A DNA stretch of 64,000 nucleotides from Leptospira harrisiae (GCF_002811945.1 NZ_NPDX01000006.1:62001-126000), one strand, 5' to 3'. Shown: positions 1 through 9,164, numbered from the stretch's first letter. The notes: generated by a model from the letters alone, not told the origin. Numbers and translations are program-made.

Positions 1-265
1 TAAACAAAACATCAATTTTAGAAACTTCCTTTCCAATCCATTCGGTGGCATCTAATACAGAAGTAGGATCCGCAAGATCACAAGCAACTCGGTGAATGAT
101 AACACCGTCGTGTTTGTTTTTGGGTTCGGAAATTTCTGCAGCCCTTCTTGCTACAAGGACAAGTTCACAGGGAAAGGTAGCCAATTCTTCATACAATGCC
201 TTGCCGATCCCACTTGTTGCTCCAGTGATCACTACCACCCTATCGTTCCAAAAATCTTTATTCAT
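1..265 (-). CDS. Short-chain dehydrogenase/reductase, 5' part only (cut by window edge)
   Basis: Translating the reverse strand from an ATG at 265 gives a protein beginning MNKDFWNDRVVVITGATSG, followed by the rest of the glycine-rich TGxxxGIG nucleotide-binding motif of short-chain dehydrogenases at about residues 14-21. A later CDLADP stretch matches the conserved acidic residue that contacts the adenine ring in this family. The frame stays open to the window edge, so the catalytic YxxxK part lies outside. It is divergent from the medium-chain oxidoreductase that starts at 358, and the roughly 90-bp gap should hold both promoters. The substrate cannot be inferred. Confidence 0.85.
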   Translation of the reverse strand, partial: MNKDFWNDRVVVITGATSGIGKALYEELATFPCELVLVARRAAEISEPKNKHDGVIIHRVACDLADPTSVLDATEWIGKEVSKIDVLF

Positions 266-357
266 AAGGCCCCTTTCTTCTGATTCCCACTCGACAAAGG
301 ATAAGGACACAGGAGGATCTGACGAGTGAATTTTGATTCTAAATCGCACGAGGGAAT

Positions 358-1380
358 ATGTTAAACAAAGTATGGGAAATCCAAGGATCATTCGGATTAG
401 AAAACCTAAAACAAACTACAAGGGATCTTTCTGAATCACTGACTCCTAAAGAAGTTCTCGTTCGCCTAACAGCCACTTCACTAAACTATCGTGATTATTT
501 AATGGTGATTGGAACTTATAACCCAAGGCAAAAACTTCCCCTCATCCCTTGTTCTGATGGAGCCGGTGTGGTGGAAGCTGTTGGATCTGAGGTCACTCTT
601 TGGAAAAAAGGAGACCGGGTGCTTCCGATTTTTGCCCAGAAGTGGATGGATGGGGCACCAAATATGGACAACCTCCGTTCCACTCTCGGTGGTCCACATG
701 ACGGCTGTTTAGCGAATTTTGGTAAATTCCAAGAAGAAGGCCTTGTCGCCACACCAAACCACTTAAACGATAAAGAAGCAGCCACATTGGGATGCGCTGG
801 GCTCACTGCCTACAATGCCGTTGTGAATTTTGGAGGGATTGAACCTGGATCCGATGTACTTTGTTTAGGAACTGGGGGTGTTTCTCTATTTGCCTTACAA
901 TTTGCAAAAATGATGGGATCTCGGGTCATCATCACATCATCCAGTGATGAAAAACTAGAACGTGCCAAAACCCTCGGTGCGGACGTTACCATCAACTATG
1001 CAACCAAAACCAACTGGGAACGAGATGTCCGTAAACATACCAAGATGGCAGGTGCCGATCTCATCATCGAAGTGGGTGGTGCTGGCACGATGCAAAAATC
1101 AATGATGAGTGTCAAACCATACGGTATCATTGCTCTCATCGGAGTCCTTGCTGGTGGAGAATCAAGCCTTTCTCTTTACCCGATTCTTATGCAAGGAGTC
1201 AAAGTCCAAGGTGTGATCGTCGGAAGCCGCGCCGATTTTGAAAAAATGAACCGAGCCATCGAACAAAATAAAATGAAACCCGTTGTGGACAAAGTGTTCG
1301 GTTGGGATGAAGTCCCAGAGGCCTTACAGTATTTGCAAACCGGGAAACATTTTGGGAAAGTGGTGGTGAGTTGGGAATAG
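358..1380 (+). CDS. Medium-chain NAD(P)-dependent oxidoreductase (quinone oxidoreductase / zinc-less alcohol dehydrogenase type)
   Basis: This is a 340-residue protein of the MDR superfamily. The N-terminal GroES-like half contains [12 protein letters not shown] and [13 protein letters not shown], typical of this family. The Rossmann half has [10 protein letters not shown] followed by [15 protein letters not shown] (about residues 170-185), the dinucleotide-binding loop. I do not see the cysteine-rich structural zinc loop or the catalytic zinc cysteine of classical alcohol dehydrogenases, so a zinc-independent NADPH quinone or enone reductase is more likely. Length is normal. The start ATG follows GAGGG closely. 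It is monocistronic and convergent with the TetR gene. The true substrate is unknown. Confidence 0.9.
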   Translation: MLNKVWEIQGSFGLENLKQTTRDLSESLTPKEVLVRLTATSLNYRDYLMVIGTYNPRQKLPLIPCSDGAGVVEAVGSEVTLWKKGDRVLPIFAQKWMDGAPNMDNLRSTLGGPHDGCLANFGKFQEEGLVATPNHLNDKEAATLGCAGLTAYNAVVNFGGIEPGSDVLCLGTGGVSLFALQFAKMMGSRVIITSSSDEKLERAKTLGADVTINYATKTNWERDVRKHTKMAGADLIIEVGGAGTMQKSMMSVKPYGIIALIGVLAGGESSLSLYPILMQGVKVQGVIVGSRADFEKMNRAIEQNKMKPVVDKVFGWDEVPEALQYLQTGKHFGKVVVSWE

Positions 1381-1460
1381 AGAATTAAAGATACAATACC
1401 AATAGTAATAGCAGAACCAAGAATCAAAAAAGATTCGTAATTTTCGCGTATCGAAGTTAG

Positions 1461-2198
1461 TTATTTTTGGTTTGCGATTCTATCTAATAATTCTTTTAGG
1501 AGAGTGCGCTCTCCCTCCGAAAGTGAGGAGGCACTCGGCAGTAACGCTTGCAAAGTAATTGCAGCCGACCCGATGTCGGAGCTAGAGGATTTTTGGGATG
1601 GTTTTTTATTTGTAATCGCCGAAACAAGCACCTCGCGTGCATCATAAGAAAGGTTGACATCGCGTATTTCTTCTGGCATCGCAAGTAGGCTGAGTACGAT
1701 TCCAGAACTAAAGGAATAAATCAATTCGGCCGCACGTTTTTCAGTCACCTGCAGCTGACCCGCAACTGCTATGCGGTGGACTAGTTCACTAAGAAGTTCT
1801 TTTGATTTTTCGATGATGGGTAAGTTTAATTCCGGCCTTGGTTCACCAAACATCAACACATAAAGGACTGGGTTTTCAAGTCCAAAGGTAATATGAGAAT
1901 CCCATGCCCTTCGGAGATCTTCTACAGGATCAGGACTTGGTTTTTGTTCTTTCTTCTTGTTAAAGGCTGCGACAAATCCAGATTCAGCTACGGCATCAAG
2001 TAGGCCTCGCATATCACCAAACAAACGATAAAGAGTCGGAGCTTGCACCTTCGCTGCAGCAGAGACACTCCTCGTCGTTAAGGCCTCTCGACCGCCTTTC
2101 TTTAATACACTTAGAGCCGCTTTGAGAATCCTCTCACGAATATCATTTCGGGATGCACTCATTTCAGGAGTTGGGCCTGCAGACTTTTTTTGAGACAC
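1461..2198 (-). CDS. TetR/AcrR-family transcriptional regulator
   Basis: This is a 245-residue protein with an N-terminal TetR DNA-binding domain at about residues 18-70. RERILKAALSVLKKGG is helix 1, and TTRSVSAAAKV...PTLYRLFGD is the helix-turn-helix with the characteristic LYRLFGDMRGLL end. The remainder is a helical ligand-binding domain with no recognisable ligand signature. It is divergent from the short-chain dehydrogenase at 2452. The shared 253-bp intergenic region contains a strong operator-like double palindrome, so it most likely represses that dehydrogenase and perhaps itself. This is the usual TetR arrangement and is inferred from context. Confidence 0.92.
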   Translation of the reverse strand: MSQKKSAGPTPEMSASRNDIRERILKAALSVLKKGGREALTTRSVSAAAKVQAPTLYRLFGDMRGLLDAVAESGFVAAFNKKKEQKPSPDPVEDLRRAWDSHITFGLENPVLYVLMFGEPRPELNLPIIEKSKELLSELVHRIAVAGQLQVTEKRAAELIYSFSSGIVLSLLAMPEEIRDVNLSYDAREVLVSAITNKKPSQKSSSSDIGSAAITLQALLPSASSLSEGERTLLKELLDRIANQK

Positions 2199-2363
2199 GA
2201 TTCGATGCTACTTTTGGTTCAAATTCTTTGGACTCAAATAACTTAGAAAAGAATGTAATCTTTGTCGATGATTAAAAATTTCGATCCAACATCAAACCAA
2301 TAAACTTGAATTGCCCCCTACTATTTTTCGTTGGAGAAGGGGAAAAATTTGATTGCAAACAAA

Positions 2364-2404
2364 TGTTATCAATGATACTCATATTCTGTTATCAATGATA
2401 ACAG
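2364..2404. promoter_or_regulatory. Double operator-like palindrome between tetR and SDR genes
   Basis: CTGTTATC-AAT-GATAACAG at 2386-2404 is a perfect inverted repeat with 8-base arms and a 3-base centre. A second copy, TGTTATCAATGATAC at 2364-2378, repeats its left arm and centre 23 bp upstream. Two similar sites about two helical turns apart between a TetR gene and its divergent partner are what a TetR-family dimer pair would bind. The site lies 48 bp before the dehydrogenase ATG. Binding is inferred; the symmetry is directly visible. Confidence 0.75.
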
Positions 2405-2451
2405 AATGATTTGGGATAAAATGGATCCCAGACGAATAAAAAGGTGGCAAT

Positions 2452-3279
2452 ATGTCTAACAAAATCTGGCTCATTACAGGAAGTTCTCGCGGTTTCGGTC
2501 GAATATGGACGGAGGCTGCCCTCCAACGCGGAGACAAAGTGGCGGCCACCGCACGTTCAATTGCAAACTTGGCAGAACTGAAGGAAAAATACGGTGATCA
2601 AGTTCTAACATTAGAACTCGACGTCACAAAACCCGAAGAGGTCAAACGTGTGGTGGAAGAAGCCCATGCGCACTTTGGCAGACTAGATATAATCTTGAAC
2701 AACGCTGGATATTCGCTTGTGGGTACCATTGAAGAAGCAAGTGGAGAGGAAGTCAGGGCTCTTTATGAAACTAATATTTTTGGTCCACTCTCTGTGATCC
2801 AAGCGGCATTACCGTTATTACGCAAACAGGGTGGAGGTCATATCATTGGTGTTTCCAGCACGATGGGCCTTGTATCGGCGCCATTGATTGGATATTACTG
2901 TTCTTCCAAATGGGCCTTCGAAGCGATTCATGAAAGTCTGGCGAGCGAAGTGAAACCTTTCGGTATCAAAGTAACTATTGTAGAACCTGGTGCCTATGCC
3001 ACCGAGTTTGGAAGCCCCACTTCATTGAAGTTTGCAGCAGGACTTGGTATCTACACAGATCTTAAAAACCAGGTCCAAGAGGGATTAAAAAACCAACATA
3101 GAGGGAATCCAAATGCAACACCTGAGGCTTTGTTCAAAATGATCGATGCAGAAAACCCTCCCCTTCGATTGTTTCTTGGCAGTCAGAATTTACCTTTGGT
3201 GCGAAGAACCTATGCAGATCGTTTTGCCACTTGGGAAGCTTGGGAGGAAGTTTCAAACTCAGCACAGGGATCATTGTAA
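2452..3279 (+). CDS. Short-chain dehydrogenase/reductase (classical SDR)
   Basis: This is a 275-residue classical SDR. It has the TGSSRGFG cofactor motif at residues 9-16, LDVTKPEEV at about residue 60, LNNAGYS for the NNAG motif, a serine in IIGVSSTMG and the catalytic YYCSSKWAFEA (YxxxK) near residue 150, followed by PGAYATEFGSP. The protein resembles the subgroup of oxidoreductases often controlled by an adjacent TetR regulator. The ATG follows AAGGTGG at good spacing. It is transcribed away from the TetR gene, with the double operator in front and a strong terminator behind, so it is probably a single-gene regulated unit. The substrate is unknown. Confidence 0.93.
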   Translation: MSNKIWLITGSSRGFGRIWTEAALQRGDKVAATARSIANLAELKEKYGDQVLTLELDVTKPEEVKRVVEEAHAHFGRLDIILNNAGYSLVGTIEEASGEEVRALYETNIFGPLSVIQAALPLLRKQGGGHIIGVSSTMGLVSAPLIGYYCSSKWAFEAIHESLASEVKPFGIKVTIVEPGAYATEFGSPTSLKFAAGLGIYTDLKNQVQEGLKNQHRGNPNATPEALFKMIDAENPPLRLFLGSQNLPLVRRTYADRFATWEAWEEVSNSAQGSL

Positions 3280-3281
3280 AT

Positions 3282-3369
3282 GAAATTCATCCCGGAATTC
3301 TGATTTCCGAAAAATTCTGGATGAATTTCTAAAAAAAATAAGTTGGTATATTTCGAGTTATACCAGCTT
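3282..3369 (+). terminator. Tandem hairpins after the SDR gene
   Basis: Two inverted repeats follow the SDR stop codon. The first pairs 3282-3299 with 3313-3329: GAAATTCATCC on one side and GGATGAATTTC on the other, extended by GAATT/AATTC. A run of A residues follows it. The second pairs AAGTTGGTATA (3340-3350) with TATACCAGCTT (3359-3369) around an 8-base loop. They are suitable as a transcription stop, although the tract after the first stem is A-rich on the plus strand, so it might instead stop minus-strand transcripts. Confidence 0.6.
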
Positions 3370-3674
3370 ATTTGAGTTAGCTGATCAAAAAAGCGTAGAA
3401 TCGATAACCACTTTGTATACATACAAAAAGTAGAGGGGAGAGAATCGCTGCTCACACCCTATACATATTTTTATAAATACAGACAAAATACCTATTTTGT
3501 AAACTAGTTATCTTTAAAGAAAGAATCTCGCCACATTTCTCGGTTCCACTAAAAGATACAATTTGTCTAATATTTTAGATATTTATATAATTTTTACTAC
3601 TTTCGATTCAAAGTGTACGCTTCTTGCATTTTGGCCTCGCATAGGAGAAGACCAAAAATTTGATCTTTTAGAAA
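3370..3674. other. AT-rich intergenic stretch before the porin pseudogene
   Basis: This 305-bp gap shows no convincing gene. The only symmetry noted is TTTGTAT-AC-ATACAAA at 3412-3427, a possible binding site or remnant of a promoter for the decayed gene downstream. Confidence 0.4.
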
Positions 3675-5438
3675 ATGCAGAAGCAAAGATTATCCATCAC
3701 CATACTCTCTTTTTATCTTTTCATTCATTACGGGATCTTTGGGCAAACTACTGCACAATCCACAACACAGGAAACTCCCAACATAACACCAAACTCTAGT
3801 TCCATGACGACTCAAACAGAAGAAACAAAACCAATACCGCCTCCTTCTTGGGCAGATGGATTTTCAGTTGGTGCTTTAGTTCGTGTCGGTCCAGAAATGA
3901 AGTATAACTTTGATTTCAATCGTAATACAAATGACAATGTAGATTTTACTGGACAGAAAATCCAATTTTGGATCCAAAAAGAATTCAGCAAAGATGTAAT
4001 TGCAAAAATCACATTCCAAGATTCTAGACTATGGGGTGCCGAAAAGGGTTCCCTTACTGGTATTTCCACTGCTAACGATGGGACGAGACAAAGCACTGAC
4101 GTTCGCGAAGCTTATATTGAAGTTAAAAACAATTTAGGTCTCCCTCTGCATATCCAAGCGGGTCGTCAACTTCTCCGATACGGAGACGAACGTTTGGTAG
4201 GTTCACTCGATTGGACAAACGTAGGTAGAAGTTTTGATGGACTCAAGACTCAAATGGGAACAGAAGTATTTATCTTCTCATGTATTTGTCACTTCGGTGA
4301 GTGAACGTCACTCCGATATAGCAGGTAACTCAACATCCTTTGGCATCAAAAACCAATACAACACTTATATGGTGGATTGCCCTTACAATGGCACAAAACC
4401 TTGTACTGCTAAACTTGATGGACAAAGACAAGAGTTAGGTGATTCATACTTTACAGGTTTTTACAATACATTACAACCTTCTAAATATTTTCATATTGAT
4501 TTGTATTATTTAGGGTTACAAAAAGAATATTTGCGCACGAACCATTCCCTGATTCTCACCACTGGAGAAACGGGAACACCAGAATCCAGAGCTGGTAGAT
4601 GGGATATTTTACATACCTATGGAATGAGAATTACCAACAAAACACAGTCAGGCAAAAAGTCTCTCCAGTCTTTTGATTATTCGTTTGAATATGTTGTACA
4701 AATAGGAACGACGGGTAAATCCATTAGACCCAAATGGGATGACCACCGAACTGAAGTTACTTTATTTGACCCACTAACCAACACAAATTATAAACATAGT
4801 ATTTAATTTATTCCGAAAGAGAAAGATACAAAACCTATGCTTTTGGTGCCGACATAGGTTATACAATCAATAAACTGAGAGTTGGTTTTGCTTACGATGT
4901 GGGGAGTGGAGATCCAAACAGAAATGACTGATCGATCGCAAGTTTTCAAAACTTATTCCACACCAATCACTTTTTTTATGGAATGGCAGACCAAGTCAGT
5001 TGGGTGAATATGAAATCAAAATCAGTAAACCTAACCTATAACTTAGGAACTTATGGATCATTTCGTTTTGATTATTTTGCGATTGAAAAACACAAACTCC
5101 AAGACAGTTGGTATGACATTGTCGGCGTTGCCAAATTAGGTGCGAGTACCGAATCCATTTCAAACAATCAGTATGATACAAGCCAAGTCCTAACGGAAAA
5201 TGGAACAGGAAACAATCGACCCGTTTCCATGCTTGGGAAAAGTTTATTTCGTGAACTCGATTTTAAATACAACGTCCCATACCAAAATTTTATTTTAGAA
5301 TGTGGGTATAGTGTTATTTATGCGGGAGATGCCATTCAAAATAAGGTGAATGACCGCAGCATCAATTCCCAAGTTTATACGAATCAATTTGCTAAAACAG
5401 CACAGTTTGCTTATCTTATGGTAACGGCACAGTTTTAA
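3675..5438 (+). pseudogene. Decayed alginate-export-type outer-membrane beta-barrel porin
   Basis: Joining three fragments restores a porin of roughly 585 residues: a signal peptide (MQKQRLSITILSFYLFIHYG), then alternating barrel strands such as WIQKEFSKDVIAKITFQDSR and the conserved AGRQLLRYGDERLVG seen in alginate_exp-family proteins. Frame 1 runs from 3675 to about 4265, where a +1 shift occurs. The second frame runs to the TAA at 4804-4806. Adding back a single T near 4803 would join it smoothly to the third segment. An in-frame TGA at 4929-4931 then interrupts the last part, which ends at 5438. Three independent lesions argue for a pseudogene, though indels in assembly could explain two of them. 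Confidence 0.8.
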
Positions 5439-5460
5439 AAATTGGGATCAAACATAAAGA

Positions 5461-6450
5461 TTAAACATCTTTTAATTTTAATAAATTCGTCATCGCACTT
5501 AATTCCAAATCGGCCGTCCGATTGAGAAGATTTTTAATTTCACCTAACAGTCGATCGTCTCCTTTTTTACCTAAGGAATCAAACAAAGAGGCTATTTTTG
5601 TCCAATGATTTGAGATCTCTTGAAATTGGAGGTGGGTATTTTTAAAGATAGGATCTTTTGTTAACTCATAAGATTCAAAAAGGAAATCTCGATATAAATT
5701 ACGAAAAATGGCACCACCTGTCCCAGCCTTTTCCATCAGCATAGCTGTGGTTCCAAAATCTCTTTGAATGTCTTTTGAAGAGTGAAACCACTTCTCTAAA
5801 TTGGATGCTAGTTTCCGAATTCCTTTATAGGATACATTGGTAATTGGAGGATTTAAATATTCACGTGCATTGTTTTTTGCAGCAAGTGCAACTACCTTTC
5901 CCAAGTTTATTTGTTTTTTCCCAGGCTCGATTGTATAAAAAAGATTTTTAGATGCCATAGCGCCCTTTTCGCTTCTTGCAAGCTCCAAACTTTTTATAGA
6001 AGTTCGAACTTTTGTTCCCTGTTGTTTGGTATCAATCAAATATGCATTTGTTTTGTCGTATCCGTAAAGAGCCGCATAATGACCTGCAAAATGGAATGGC
6101 TTTGAAAAATATTCCAAATGAAAACAATCCAACTTCAATCCGACGGGTGTTCCCGAATCTATCAGATCGCAAACCGAGGACCAAGCCTTAGATTTAGAAG
6201 CCGTTTCTTGGATTTTCAGCTTTAAATTTAGGTTTTTAGAAATATTTTCCGTGAGCCCGTCCGGTTTGACACGCCCACCAATAAAGGGAAAATCCATAGA
6301 TTTCATATTCCAAAAAATAAAACTAAGACCTTCTCCTATACCAAATAACATGGGTTCTGAAAGTTTGATCCCAATGTGTTTTAAAAGAGTACCCGTCGTT
6401 GTTGTTTCACAGTGAACTCCTACAAAGGGAGAAAAATTATTTAAAATCAT
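5461..6450 (-). CDS. BtrH-N / DUF4872 family protein (cysteine-peptidase-like fold)
   Basis: This is a 329-residue soluble protein. The N-terminus holds FVGVHCETTTTGTLLKHIG, followed by LSEPMLFGIGEGLSF, the signature of the BtrH N-terminal family, which resembles C39-like cysteine peptidases or acyltransferases. FAGHYAALYGYDKTNAYLID in the middle supplies a histidine and an aspartate that could complete a Cys-His-Asp triad with Cys20 of the longer form. The C-terminal part is helical, as in DUF4872. In butirosin synthesis BtrH transfers an acyl chain, but nothing here shows an antibiotic cluster. I use the ATG at 6450; a TTG at 6468 is possible. Neither has a good ribosome-binding site. Confidence 0.8.
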   Translation of the reverse strand: MILNNFSPFVGVHCETTTTGTLLKHIGIKLSEPMLFGIGEGLSFIFWNMKSMDFPFIGGRVKPDGLTENISKNLNLKLKIQETASKSKAWSSVCDLIDSGTPVGLKLDCFHLEYFSKPFHFAGHYAALYGYDKTNAYLIDTKQQGTKVRTSIKSLELARSEKGAMASKNLFYTIEPGKKQINLGKVVALAAKNNAREYLNPPITNVSYKGIRKLASNLEKWFHSSKDIQRDFGTTAMLMEKAGTGGAIFRNLYRDFLFESYELTKDPIFKNTHLQFQEISNHWTKIASLFDSLGKKGDDRLLGEIKNLLNRTADLELSAMTNLLKLKDV

Positions 6451-6550
6451 AGTTTGAGTAAATTCCAAAATAGCAAATTTAAAAGTGGTAAATAAACCTT
6501 CCCGTTTTGCCAGTCTATAAAGATCATACGAATTGAATTCAAATTAAAGT

Positions 6551-7363
6551 TTAACCAAGGCCTACATCTAAAGCCATCATAAGAACAAATCCAAACATAG
6601 CACCAAGAGTGGACATCTCCGTTTCTTTTCCAGTATGAGATTCTGGAATGAGTTCCTCTACCACTACAAAAATCATCGCCCCCGCTGCAAAAGATAAAGC
6701 AAAAGGCAAAATACTTTCTACATAAAAAACAAGGGCTGCACCGAGAAGACCCCCAATCGGTTCTACAAAACCGGAAAGTTGCCCATACCAAAAACTTTTC
6801 CGTGCCGAGAACCCTTCTCGTAACAAGGGAATGGAAACCGCAGCACCTTCTGGAATATTTTGAATTCCGATCCCAAAGGCAACTACGACGGCAGCCATGA
6901 GTGCTTCATATGTAAATCCATCACCAAGCGCACCGAAGGCGACTCCAACAGCTAAACCTTCAGGAATATTATGAAGTGTGATTGCCAAAATCAGAAGCAG
7001 ACTTCTTTGAAAAGAGGACTTCCCTCCTTCTAAACGATTTTCTTCTAAACCTACATGAAGATGAGGAAGGAGTTTATGTAATAGGTATAAAGACAAACCA
7101 CCGGATAAAAAACCAAGACTTACATGGAACCAAGCAAGATTTCCGGCACGTTCTGAAAGTTCGATTGATGGCAATAGAAGAGACCAAAAACTCGCCGCAA
7201 TCATAATGCCTGAAGCAAAGCCGAGCATTGCATTAAAAACAGGTCTTGGTACTGTTCGAAAGAAAAAAACAAAACCTGCACCGAAAGCAGTACAAAACCA
7301 AGTAAATCCAGTGGCAAATAGCGCCAAAACTACTGGGTGAAATGACAATAGAGAATCTAACAT
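6551..7363 (-). CDS. ZIP-family divalent metal transporter
   Basis: This is a 270-residue integral membrane protein with about eight hydrophobic segments. Segment IV contains HNIPEGLAVGVAFGALG and segment V GIQNIPEGAAVSIPL, the paired metal-binding HN-PEG motifs of ZIP transporters (ZupT group), with a following histidine-bearing segment. Expected role: uptake of zinc or other divalent cations across the inner membrane. The interhelix loop LLPHLHVGLEENRLEGG is short. The ATG at 7363 directly abuts the stop codon of a possible 28-codon leader ORF, and no strong Shine-Dalgarno sequence lies at optimal distance, which suggests translational coupling. Confidence 0.9.
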   Translation of the reverse strand: MLDSLLSFHPVVLALFATGFTWFCTAFGAGFVFFFRTVPRPVFNAMLGFASGIMIAASFWSLLLPSIELSERAGNLAWFHVSLGFLSGGLSLYLLHKLLPHLHVGLEENRLEGGKSSFQRSLLLILAITLHNIPEGLAVGVAFGALGDGFTYEALMAAVVVAFGIGIQNIPEGAAVSIPLLREGFSARKSFWYGQLSGFVEPIGGLLGAALVFYVESILPFALSFAAGAMIFVVVEELIPESHTGKETEMSTLGAMFGFVLMMALDVGLG

Positions 7364-7450
7364 CTACTTGGCTAACTGCCTTCCTAATTCTTGGTTTTTA
7401 CCGTAAAGTGAAATTGCAAGGAGAGATACGAAACTGGATGTTTTTTTCAT
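7364..7450 (-). CDS. Possible 28-aa leader peptide upstream of the ZIP gene
   Basis: The reverse strand from 7450 encodes MKKTSSFVSLLAISLYGK followed by NQELGRQLAK and a TAG that touches the ATG of the ZIP gene with no gap. A weak purine tract (TAGAG) precedes the ATG. The exact abutment, the hydrophobic Lys-start composition and the weak ZIP ribosome-binding site suggest a translated leader that couples or regulates expression. It is too short for a coding statistic, so this is tentative. Confidence 0.35.
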   Translation of the reverse strand: MKKTSSFVSLLAISLYGKNQELGRQLAK

Positions 7451-7748
7451 AATCTCTAAATATAGGGAATTTTCCGATATTAATCAATTTTTTTTCAGCA
7501 GGCTTTTCAAAAAATAAGACGCAATACAAACACCAATAAATACCCGTTAGCAGATTAAAAACCAACAAATTATTAAATGGAAAATACGAAATTTAAAATC
7601 ATTCCAATCATGGGAGTCAACATTAACTCTAAGTAAAACATTCAATTGTGGAACAGAAAAAAAGAGGATAAATATACACTCTCCGATATCTCTTCAGATT
7701 GCATTACCACAGGTGTCCAACTATAAAAATTAGTTAAAAAAAAACTTT
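7451..7748. other. AT-rich divergent intergenic region
   Basis: This separates the minus-strand ZIP transcript from the plus-strand secreted-protein gene. It is AT-rich, with no gene I can support. It must contain both promoters, but I cannot assign boxes with confidence. Confidence 0.4.
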
Positions 7749-7780
7749 ACGAAAGCCTTTTGTTAAAGGAAGGTTTTCGT
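7749..7780 (+). promoter_or_regulatory. Hairpin covering the ribosome-binding site (RNA-thermometer-like)
   Basis: ACGAAAGCCTT (7749-7759) can pair with AAGGTTTTCGT (7770-7780) with only one G-U wobble, giving an 11-bp stem around a 10-base loop. The 3' arm contains the AAGG immediately before the ATG at 7781, while the loop contains another AAAGG. An alternative smaller stem pairs CCTTT with AAAGG. The ribosome-binding site is therefore sequestered in either fold. A thermosensor or other conditional translational control is an inference from this geometry. Confidence 0.55.
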
Positions 7781-8170
7781 ATGAAAAAAATTTCCCTTTT
7801 TTTACTAATACTTGCACCTCTTCTCATCACCGCACAGACATTAAAAGATGCGAAAGAATTCCAAGCACTCTCCAAAAAAATGTGTGCAAAAACTTCTGAG
7901 TGTATGAAAGAAAAGTTAAAAGATCTTCCTGCCGACCAAAGAAAAATGGTCGAATCTCAATTTGTGAATGGGAACGTCTGCGAATCTAGATACAAAAATT
8001 ACGTGGTAGAAGGCCAAAAACCGGCAAACAACCAACCCACAAAAAAACTCTCCAAACAAGATTTGGAAGACATGAAAAAATGTGCCAAAGAGATGGCAGC
8101 ATTTTCTTGTGCAGATTTAGAAGATGGAAAAGTTCCAGAAGCTTGCGAAAAATTCCAAGAAGAAGACTAA
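7781..8170 (+). CDS. Small secreted cysteine-containing protein, function unknown
   Basis: This is a 129-residue protein starting MKKISLFLLILAPLLITAQ, a clear signal peptide with probable cleavage after the ITA segment. The mature part is lysine-rich and has six cysteines (in MCAKTSECMK, NVCESR, KKCAKEM, FSCADL and EACEKF), which could form three disulfides in the periplasm. The ATG at 7781 is preferred over one seven codons upstream because AAAGGAAGG lies just before it and the signal peptide begins there. The hairpin over its ribosome-binding site suggests translational regulation. Small Cys-rich exported proteins of this kind are common in Leptospira. I assign no function. Confidence 0.8.
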   Translation: MKKISLFLLILAPLLITAQTLKDAKEFQALSKKMCAKTSECMKEKLKDLPADQRKMVESQFVNGNVCESRYKNYVVEGQKPANNQPTKKLSKQDLEDMKKCAKEMAAFSCADLEDGKVPEACEKFQEED

Positions 8171-8179
8171 ACTAAATAC

Positions 8180-9151
8180 TTATACTTCCATCCAATACGG
8201 GCTAATTTCACTTAGTCCGTGTTTTCCAGATAATTTCAAAAGTAGCCGATCCATTCCAATAGAAATCCCAGCACAATCGGGAAATCCATTTTCTAAGGAC
8301 TTAAGAAAACTCTCATCCATAGGAAACACTTCTTTTCCTAATTTTCCACGTAACTCTTGTTCTTCGCTAAATCTTTTCCTTTGTTCTTTTTCATCACTCA
8401 GTTCATAAAAAGCATTTGCAAGTTCTAACCCGTCCCAATAAATCTCAAATCGTTTGGCAACTCCATCTACAATTTTTGCGAGTGCAGCACATTCAGGAGG
8501 ATAGTCGTATAAAAATACAATGCCTTCACCTAAATTTGGTTCTACTAGGTTTAGAAAAACTAAAAAGAAAAGATCTTCATAGGGCCAGTTTGTTAGTTCT
8601 GAAACAGGCGAAGATGATAACTTTTTGATTTCTATCGTTTCAATCAAATCTTCTTTGGAAAACCCATGTCCTACATTTTGTATAAATGTTTCTTTGACAG
8701 ATTGATGGCGAATCCAATCTGGACTAGATGTTTTTTTTTGGTCTTCCTCTTTTCCAAAGAAATGAATCAATTCTCTTATAAACGTCTCGATATACTGGCG
8801 TAAAGAAGCATCATCCATTCCTTTTGCGTAAAGTTCTAACATCACAAACTCTTTGGAATGGAATTCACTGCCCATTTCCCCTGACCTGTATGTATGAGCT
8901 AGTTCAAAGATTCTAGTCATACCTTTGGCCATCATTTGTTTCAAACAGTACTCGGGAGAAGTGATGAGATATCCTTTTTCCGCTCCACTGGGAGAACGCA
9001 CTTCAAAGGGATCAAGATAAGGTTCCATCCCCACAACAGGTTTTAAGGTAGGTGTATCCACTTCCAAAAAACCATCTCTCCATAAAATCTCACGGACCTT
9101 TCGGAATACTTTGGAACGAAAAATGAGTGTATCTTTTGAGAGTGAATCCAT
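8180..9151 (-). CDS. epmA: Elongation factor P beta-lysine/lysine ligase-like protein (EpmA/GenX/PoxA)
   Basis: This is a 323-residue class II lysyl-tRNA synthetase catalytic core without the anticodon-binding domain, the hallmark of EpmA. Motif 2 is seen as RIFELAHTYRSGEMG. EFVMLELY and the C-terminal motif 3 GISIGMDRLLLKLSG complete the ATP and lysine site. Such enzymes attach a lysyl group to a conserved lysine of elongation factor P to relieve ribosome stalling. The ATG at 9151 is chosen because GGAGG sits 8 nt before it; longer readings lack this. It is divergent from the STAS-like gene, with only 13 bp between the start codons. Confidence 0.9.
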   Translation of the reverse strand: MDSLSKDTLIFRSKVFRKVREILWRDGFLEVDTPTLKPVVGMEPYLDPFEVRSPSGAEKGYLITSPEYCLKQMMAKGMTRIFELAHTYRSGEMGSEFHSKEFVMLELYAKGMDDASLRQYIETFIRELIHFFGKEEDQKKTSSPDWIRHQSVKETFIQNVGHGFSKEDLIETIEIKKLSSSPVSELTNWPYEDLFFLVFLNLVEPNLGEGIVFLYDYPPECAALAKIVDGVAKRFEIYWDGLELANAFYELSDEKEQRKRFSEEQELRGKLGKEVFPMDESFLKSLENGFPDCAGISIGMDRLLLKLSGKHGLSEISPYWMEV

Positions 9152-9164
9152 ACCATTACCTCCA

